From RXIX01 sp003989075 (GTDB lineage Bacteria; Pseudomonadota; Gammaproteobacteria; Competibacterales; Competibacteraceae), in NCBI GenBank assembly GCA_029780415.1, contig JAKOYN010000019.1, forward strand, positions 1-64,000: a stretch of 64,000 nt of DNA, written 5' to 3'. A program made the position numbers and the translations under genes. Below, one piece after another: positions 60,001 through 64,000 of the stretch. Position 1 is the stretch's first letter. The number at the start of each line of letters is the position of its first letter. A model generated the notes under the pieces. That model was not told where the DNA came from, searched no databases, and worked only from the letters and a program-made list of their open reading frames with translations.

Positions 60001-61069
60001 CGCTGCTGATACGGTGTGCCGTCTGGGCGGCGATGAATTTGTGCTGCTGCTGCCGGAAACCGGGCAAACGGGCGCAGCGCACCTGCTCGATCATCTGATG
60101 GCCTGCTTCCGTGAGCCGTTCGTCCTGGCCGGTCATAGCCTGCAAATCACGCTGTCGGTTGGTCTGGCGATTTATCCGCATGATGGCGCCAACTTCACCG
60201 AACTGCTCAAGAACGCTGATACCGCGCTGTACCGGGCAAAGCAGGACGGACGCAATACCGGGGTGTTCTATGCCCCGGAGATGAACGTCGCTACTTTCGA
60301 GCGGCTGGTGTTGGAATCGCAGTTGCGCAGAGCCATCGAAACCGACCAGTTGCGCGTCCATTTTCAGCCCAAGGTGCGTCTGAGCGATGGCGCACTGGTG
60401 GGCGCTGAGGCGCTGATCCGCTGGCAGCATCCCGACCATGGCCTGATCCTGCCCGGGCGCTTCATTCCGATGGCCGAGGCCAGTGATCTGATCGTGGCGC
60501 TGGGCGACTGGATACTGGATGCGGTATGCCGGCAACTGGCGATCTGGCGCGGCATGGGCCTGCCACCGCTGACGGTTGCGGTCAATCTGGCGGCGCGGCA
60601 TTTCCGCGATCCGGGCTGCGTCGATCGTATCGAACAGCTATTGCGCATGCATGGTCTGAATGCGTGGTTGCTGGAACTGGAACTGACCGAATCAACCCTG
60701 CTGGAAGTGGGTGCGCGCACTGCCGAAACTCTGCTGGCTTTGCGCAGGATGGGCCTGGGCCTGGCCATCGACGATTTCGGCACCGGCTATTCCAGTCTTG
60801 GCTACCTGAAGCGTCTGCCGATCACCGCGCTGAAAATCGATCAGAGTTTCGTGCGCGACCTGGTGAGCGATCCTGATGATCGCATTCTGTCCGCTACCAT
60901 TGTCGCGCTCGGGCACAGTCTGGGCCTGCAGGTGATCGCCGAGGGCGTGGAGAACGCAGCGCAGCAGCGCATTCTCCAGGAACAGGGCTGTGATCTGGCT
61001 CAGGGCTTCTGGTTTGGCAGGCCGATGAGTGCTGACGATTTTGTCGCCTGGATTGCGGCCCGGGCCTGA
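57071..61069 (+). CDS. CHASE4-CHASE-PAS-PAS-GGDEF-EAL membrane c-di-GMP enzyme
   Basis: This 1332-aa protein has two periplasmic sensors: CHASE4-like (about 35-270, ADWAVWDDAYAF) and CHASE-like (about 340-605, LEWLPRV; YFPVYYLEP), with helices near 7-25, 278-297, 312-333 and 624-645. Two cytoplasmic PAS domains follow (about 665-780 and 785-898). The GGDEF motif (986-990) is intact with an RxxD inhibitory site (977-980). The EAL domain has E1113 (EALIRW), ELTES and DDFGTGYSSL, so both synthesis and hydrolysis of c-di-GMP are possible. The second PAS has GRNPRFLQ, like LOV but with Pro at the cysteine position, so it is not a photoreceptor. Confidence 0.92.
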   Translation: MNARIGGIVLAVSAAFIAVLLTIAALDRWVLQPPFERLQQIQAEEDSARVQAAITQQMRQLAALAADWAVWDDAYAFAEKPDPAFIQSNLSDFRQLEKNAQINVGLLLNRAGRLLYAGTYDSDLGGPVTLADFTGDPPPVARLIQPVLNQGQPLSGLLRTEYGLLLLAAHPILDTQGRGPLHGAVLFGRFLDMPLLRTLTEQTQAAFELLAMNDPRLPESEWQQLRAQPAGARLLHTALDGRLFTDTLLTGLNGQAVALLRVPVRQDIASTAYATGRTLGSILGVLLLALLLGGGYLCTRPPRDQHGAVGTAAWVSATLSLLIGASLTAGLYLELQRNSRDDLQRRFQEIAGTRAQLLIERFRDRMRDLSVVQRFFESSAQVDRNEFRQFVAPLLDDRGFTALEWLPRVNATQRTDFEAAARRDGLQDFQFTERDAAGHLVPAAARDEYFPVYYLEPLAGHEPALGYAPAASHPLRGAVLDRARDSGQISLSTREVLVQDTTTPHPTVVAFAPVYANPDQYDPATRRQRLRGFVAGLIRLDLTVERAVAETAPVGLLLRLLDRQAPQERQLLFERDKPRLGSATPDPQLPLHYAIDFPLADRLWCIEIQPNSAFIAAHLNQGYRWIPLVGTLLTLLATLYLFSLMSQRQRAEALVAVRTADLVASEERFRALHEASFGGIAIHDQGVIVECNQGLSDMTGFRRDELLGMNGLLLIAPEWRAVVMNHIRSGYDRAYEAFGLRCDGTVYALEIRGKNIPYRGKPARVTEFRDISERRQAEERQRLSAAVLDAAQEAIIVTNAAGRIIAVNPAFTALSGYPQAEVLGRNPRFLQAEHQSDAYFTALWQTLARDGRWQGEFQVRCQDGSLCITLTTVGVVRDGSGQVTHYVITAADITHLKETEQRIEYLAYHDALTGLPNRTLLAQRAELALALAARHREEVTVLFLDLDRFKEVNDSLGHAEGDALLMQAAQRIRHLVRAADTVCRLGGDEFVLLLPETGQTGAAHLLDHLMACFREPFVLAGHSLQITLSVGLAIYPHDGANFTELLKNADTALYRAKQDGRNTGVFYAPEMNVATFERLVLESQLRRAIETDQLRVHFQPKVRLSDGALVGAEALIRWQHPDHGLILPGRFIPMAEASDLIVALGDWILDAVCRQLAIWRGMGLPPLTVAVNLAARHFRDPGCVDRIEQLLRMHGLNAWLLELELTESTLLEVGARTAETLLALRRMGLGLAIDDFGTGYSSLGYLKRLPITALKIDQSFVRDLVSDPDDRILSATIVALGHSLGLQVIAEGVENAAQQRILQEQGCDLAQGFWFGRPMSADDFVAWIAARA

Positions 61070-61078
61070 GCGGCTGGG

Positions 61079-62242
61079 CTAGCGCAGCGGCATCTGCAGC
61101 GTTGGCGTCGTGCTGGATACCCGGGGCTGGTGATAGTGCTGCCATAGCGTCCAGCCACCGCCGGCCAGTGCCAGCGCCAGCACGATGGTGAACGTGATTT
61201 TCCATGCGCTGTAGGGGCGTTCGCCCTGCACCTTGCCACTGCGGCCATTGACCACGAAGCGATAGGTTCTGTCACGGAAACGGAAGGCCGACAGCCATAC
61301 CGGTAGCAGGATGTGCTTGAAGCGAATATGGTCGTAGCGGGTATCGACGGCGCTGATGCGTTGATGATCACCGCCGATATCGCGGCAGATGTCGCGTTCG
61401 ATGGTGACGGCCATGATTTCACGGGCGCGCTTGAAGCCCGGTTCCAGATCGATTTGGTACATCTCGCTTTGGAAGCCGCTTAAATACTCCTCGCGATAAG
61501 GCACCAGTTGCTCCAGATCCCAGGGTTCCAGACGTTCGGTGATCTCGCGGGGCAGCGACTGACTGGCCAGCACCAGCACATCATCGAAATCGCGCGCCAC
61601 ATGACCGCTTACCGGGGTCCAGCGGGTCTTGGTAACGATGCGGGTTTTCTCCACCTCGCGACCATTTTCGACCGTGCGATAGCTTTCCTCGACCTGATAA
61701 TCATCGCCGCGCTGACCACGGTACGCAGTAGCGGTTGCGGCGTCATAGGTCCAGTACGGTACATACATGCCGACCAGCCGTGAGGCATCGGTGGCAGCCC
61801 TGCGCAGTTTGTCGGGCGCGAACCAGAGCCCATGCAGCCACTTCTGGAAGGTGGTGCGGGCCTGTTCGCGGGGGATCCTGAACGGTAACAGGGCCTGTAC
61901 CTGTAACTGACGGTGCGTGGCCGTCTTGGCGACGACGGGCGATCCGCAAAATGGACATTGTCCGGCATGGGTGGCGGTATTAAGGCTGAAGCTGGCGCCG
62001 CAGGATGTGCAATCAATGGCGATGCTGTCCTGGTGGGTGCCGGTTGCAGCCAGATCGCGCAGGGTTTCCAGATAATCGTGCTCGACCAGTGACGCCGGTG
62101 TGTTATCGATGCGGTTTTCATAACCGCAATGCGTGCAGCGCAGTGCGCCCTGGCCGGGGGCGTATTGCAGTGACGCGCCACACTGGCCGCAGGGAAAGCG
62201 ATGCAGTGTCGGTACGGGTTCGGAAATTGACGGTTCCTGCAT
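61079..62242 (-). CDS. Zinc-ribbon membrane-anchored protein
   Basis: This 387-aa protein begins with two zinc ribbons: CGQCGA...CTHCGY (residues about 17-40) and CTSCGA...CPFCGS (about 75-100). A conserved beta-rich region follows (PFRIPREQARTTFQKWLHGLWFAPDKL, MYVPYWTYDA) and a C-terminal transmembrane helix (about 348-365). Such proteins are annotated only as zinc-ribbon or TFIIB-like hypothetical proteins. ATG 62242 has GAGGA about 8 nt upstream. It is separated by 9 bp from the end of the convergent c-di-GMP gene. It shares a double zinc-ribbon plan with the DUF4178 protein at 39707. Confidence 0.8.
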   Translation of the reverse strand: MQEPSISEPVPTLHRFPCGQCGASLQYAPGQGALRCTHCGYENRIDNTPASLVEHDYLETLRDLAATGTHQDSIAIDCTSCGASFSLNTATHAGQCPFCGSPVVAKTATHRQLQVQALLPFRIPREQARTTFQKWLHGLWFAPDKLRRAATDASRLVGMYVPYWTYDAATATAYRGQRGDDYQVEESYRTVENGREVEKTRIVTKTRWTPVSGHVARDFDDVLVLASQSLPREITERLEPWDLEQLVPYREEYLSGFQSEMYQIDLEPGFKRAREIMAVTIERDICRDIGGDHQRISAVDTRYDHIRFKHILLPVWLSAFRFRDRTYRFVVNGRSGKVQGERPYSAWKITFTIVLALALAGGGWTLWQHYHQPRVSSTTPTLQMPLR

Positions 62243-62622
62243 AACGGCGTCCTCGTGCCTGATGATGCGATGCAATGTTGCGCCGCACGGGGCAACGCTG
62301 CAACCAATCCGGTGTCTGCCCGGGCTCTGGAAACGGTGAATATGCATGGTGGAGACGGATCACCCGGCTTCCCCGTTATCAAAATGGGCCTTAAACCGCC
62401 CAGGAGGCCGTTTAAGCGCTCTTTCTCCCCTTCCCCTTTCCTTGGTATGGACCAATCTCGTTAGCGCCTTTAAGCGGCTTTTGAGGCCGAAATAGCACTA
62501 TCAGCCGAGACATGTGCGGGCAACTGATCTGGTTGGTGGGTGAAGTGGTCCCGTTCTGGGCGGGTGGCGCTGGGAACAGGCCACTGCACGGTCTGATGCT
62601 TGGCTTGCACTATCGCCCTTCC
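62243..62622. other. Intergenic stretch left of the origin repeats
   Basis: These 380 bp hold no convincing gene. Two TTTAAGCG motifs (62410 region and 62469 region) echo the GTTTAA repeats further right, but I see no clear stem-loop or promoter. The sequence is likely the outer flank of the replication origin plus the promoter of the zinc-ribbon gene. Confidence 0.4.
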
Positions 62623-62772
62623 ACGGTTGGATTATTGCGGGAGTGTGATCGGAGTTGCTGTCGGTTCAGTTCCGCCCTGCCGAACCGGTTTTTGGGGACG
62701 GTTGGATTATTGCGGGAGTGTGATCGGAGTTGCTGTCGGTTCAGCTCCGCCCTGCCGAACCGGTTTTTGCGT
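62623..62772. repeat. 75-bp tandem duplication beside the origin
   Basis: Two head-to-tail units start at 62623 and 62698. They agree closely over about 72 bp, with one internal difference (CAGTTCC versus CAGCTCC) before diverging after GGTTTTTG. Each unit has CGAACCGG and GTGTGATCGG segments. It lies directly left of the AT-rich region and iterons, so it may be an accessory origin element. Confidence 0.85.
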
Positions 62773-62840
62773 ATTTCTCCGGGTCTGTTGCTCTGCCGAT
62801 TTGGGTCGTGAACGGGTGGAGCGCAGCGACGACGACGCTC

Positions 62841-62930
62841 GTTTAAAAACGTTTAAAGATGTTTAATTCTTTGTTTAAAGAATGTTTAGTATGCAATTTC
62901 TCTTTAAAAATCAAAATATTGAAACACCTT
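62841..62930. other. AT-rich region with phased GTTTAA repeats (candidate DNA-unwinding element)
   Basis: GTTTA(A) occurs five times, at 62841, 62851, 62861, 62873 and 62884, spaced by 10, 10, 12 and 11 bp, close to one helical turn. The following bases to 62930 are strongly AT-rich in an otherwise GC-rich sequence. Such phased AT-rich repeats beside iterons typically mark the melting region of Rep-controlled origins. Confidence 0.7.
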
Positions 62931-63024
62931 ATGTCCCCATTTATGGGATGTAATGTCCCCATTTATGGGATGTAATGTCCCCATTTATGGGATGAAAGGC
63001 CCAAATGTCCCCATTTATGGGATG
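62931..63024. repeat. Iteron array, four copies
   Basis: ATGTCCCCATTTATGGGATG is repeated without mismatch at 62931-62950, 62953-62972, 62975-62994 and 63005-63024, with start-to-start spacing of 22, 22 and 30 bp. Each unit is itself nearly palindromic (CCCAT-TT-ATGGG). Spacing of about two helical turns places initiator molecules on one face of the DNA, as in iteron plasmid origins. Confidence 0.9.
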
Positions 63025-63155
63025 CTGACGCGGGTTTTGACGAAAATCGACGAGAAAGTTTTTTAAATCAGCATCTTGAAAATGGTGGTCCGGAGCACCC
63101 GTGCTTGTCAGACTCAACGTGGCGCTTGACCAGTGCCGTTGGGAAGATCGTGCTT

Positions 63156-63175
63156 ATGTCCCCATTTATGGGATG
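63156..63175. repeat. Isolated fifth iteron
   Basis: An identical 20-bp unit lies 131 bp downstream of the fourth copy, and 70 bp before the initiator start codon. It may take part in promoter control of the initiator gene as well as replication. Confidence 0.88.
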
Positions 63176-63192
63176 CCGAGGTCATGATCATG

Positions 63193-63224
63193 TGTCCCCA
63201 TGCAATTCTTGGGATATGGGGACA
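63193..63224. promoter_or_regulatory. Inverted repeat of iteron half-sites before the initiator gene
   Basis: TGTCCCCAT (63193-63201) and ATGGGGACA (63216-63224) are perfect 9-bp inverted arms derived from the iteron core, separated by 14 bp and ending 20 bp before the rep ATG. Rep_3 initiators often repress their own gene as dimers binding such inverted half-iterons. The operator role is inferred from position and sequence. Confidence 0.75.
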
Positions 63225-63244
63225 TTTCTGCTACGCTGATTCAT

Positions 63245-64000
63245 ATGGCTACGCAACAGAAAGACCGGCGCAATGAATCGGACGCAGCCCGCAGGACCAT
63301 GCCTACTGATTTGTCCGAGCAGAATCTCAAAAAGCACATCGCCGCCATCCACATCAGCAATCGACTGACCTTGACGCAGCGCAAGGCCTCCAATGTGCTG
63401 CTGTACAACGCCTATGAAAACCTGCTGACAGCGCGCGTGCACCGCATCCGGGTCAAGGATCTGGCCGAGGCGATTGGCTTTAACACCCATAACCTGGAGC
63501 CGCTCAAGGAAGCGCTTAAGACCTTGGCGCGCACCGTTCTGGAATGGAACATCCTCGATGAAAGCGGCGCCCATGAAGAATGGGGCGCAACCACGCTGCT
63601 GGCCCAGGCAGTGATCCGGAACGGCTATTGCACCTACGCCTACAGTCCCGACCTGTGCGAAAAGCTCTACCGGCCGGAAATCTATGCCCTGCTCAACCTC
63701 AGCATCCAGCGCAAATTCAGCAGCGGCTATGCCCTGGCGCTGTACGAGAACTGCCTGCGCTACCGGCGGGTGGGCACTACCGGCTGGATCGTGCTGGATA
63801 ATCTCAAGCGCCTGCTGGGGATTGGCGAAACCGATGCCTATTACCAGGATTTTCGCAAGTTCAACGACAAGGTGATCAAGCCCGCGGTGCGCCAGGTTAA
63901 CGAGACCTCCGATCTATCGCTGGAAGTCGATTACCAGCGCGACCGCCGCCGGGTTATGGCGGTGCGCTTCCGGGTCAGTGACAACCCGCAGATGCTGCTG
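63245..64000 (+). CDS. Rep_3-family replication initiator (3' truncated)
   Basis: The frame is open from ATG 63245 to the window edge, 252 codons so far. The N-terminal tail is polar. A winged-helix domain follows: LTLTQRKASNVLLYNAYENLLTARVHRIRVKDLAEAIGF and LKEALKTLARTVLEWNIL. The second winged-helix region includes YAYSPDLCEKLYRPEIYALLNLSIQRKFSSGYALALYENCLRYRRVG, with a long basic helix, and VIKPAVRQVNETSDLSLEVDYQRD. This two-WH arrangement and the upstream iterons fit RepA/RepB/RepE-type plasmid initiators. No clear ribosome-binding site is visible. The C-terminal end is missing. Confidence 0.85.
   Translation, partial: MATQQKDRRNESDAARRTMPTDLSEQNLKKHIAAIHISNRLTLTQRKASNVLLYNAYENLLTARVHRIRVKDLAEAIGFNTHNLEPLKEALKTLARTVLEWNILDESGAHEEWGATTLLAQAVIRNGYCTYAYSPDLCEKLYRPEIYALLNLSIQRKFSSGYALALYENCLRYRRVGTTGWIVLDNLKRLLGIGETDAYYQDFRKFNDKVIKPAVRQVNETSDLSLEVDYQRDRRRVMAVRFRVSDNPQMLL

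Noticed and set aside
62512..62866. Small ORFs in the origin region
   Set aside because: They run through the 75-bp tandem duplication, lack ribosome-binding sites and give low-complexity products.
62931..63024. Iterons as a CRISPR or microsatellite
   Set aside because: The 2-10 bp separations are far too short for spacers, and the adjacent Rep_3 gene and operator explain them as origin iterons.
1..64000. Calling the whole window a plasmid
   Set aside because: The origin module is plasmid-like, but fabI, deaD and other core genes argue for a chromosome or chromid; partition genes are not visible, so the replicon type is left open.

Overview
The window is high-GC, densely packed DNA from a proteobacterium, most likely a gammaproteobacterium. 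Several traits would suit a Competibacter-like glycogen- and polyhydroxyalkanoate-cycling organism: GH13 and GH57 alpha-glucan enzymes, a methylmalonyl-CoA decarboxylase, a PHA-synthase-like DUF3141 protein beside Pta/AckA, and many two-component and c-di-GMP proteins. That taxonomic placement is inference. No rRNA, tRNA or CRISPR was seen. About 47 protein genes are supported, two of them cut by the window edges (ABC permease at the left, replication initiator at the right).

Layout. 1-1754: end of a BMP-type nucleoside ABC transporter. 1773-7950: minus-strand metal-efflux operon (small Cys/Met-rich secreted protein, CusB, CusA) followed by a glycerate kinase. 7970-11149: cytoplasmic GH13 amylase and a His-tailed exported protein. 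11150-11920: AT-rich gap with two head-to-head DnaA-box consensus sequences, a ribbon-helix-helix protein and a 62-aa protein. 12025-18557: two OmpR-type two-component systems flanking a membrane PepSY/flavodoxin reductase. 18607-23959: ovothiol synthase OvoA, a GH57 enzyme and an MscS channel. 24198-30977: a three-gene signalling operon (PhnD-like binding protein, LOV hybrid kinase, REC-PAS-GGDEF-EAL). 31008-34945: Tat-exported flavoprotein, PAS kinase-receiver and CheY-like protein. 35282-41650: Pat-type acyl-CoA synthetase/acetyltransferase, membrane spermidine-synthase-like protein, a 48-aa membrane peptide and a DUF4178 zinc-ribbon protein. 41844-47814: lone tyrosine recombinase, DUF2062 protein, DeaD helicase, GST, CBS protein and an ArsB/NhaD-type carrier. 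47896-53203: fabI-ackA-pta-DUF3141 operon. 53426-56962: small protein, ScpB, SSF symporter, DUF486 protein. 57071-62242: large CHASE4/CHASE/PAS/GGDEF/EAL protein and a zinc-ribbon membrane protein. 62243-64000: iteron-type replication origin with a Rep_3-family initiator.

The most notable system is 24198-30977. The kinase carries a complete flavin-binding LOV motif (adduct Cys400), is preceded by a periplasmic PhnD-like protein and overlaps by 4 bp a c-di-GMP phosphodiesterase whose GGDEF is degenerate (GGDHF) but whose EAL motifs are intact. It looks like a pathway joining a periplasmic ligand and blue light to c-di-GMP breakdown. The second is the plasmid-style origin at the right end, beside housekeeping genes such as fabI and deaD, which suggests a chromid, an integrated plasmid or an unusual chromosomal origin. 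Two copies of a 111-bp palindromic repeat lie 15.8 kb apart, one inside the pta-DUF3141 operon.
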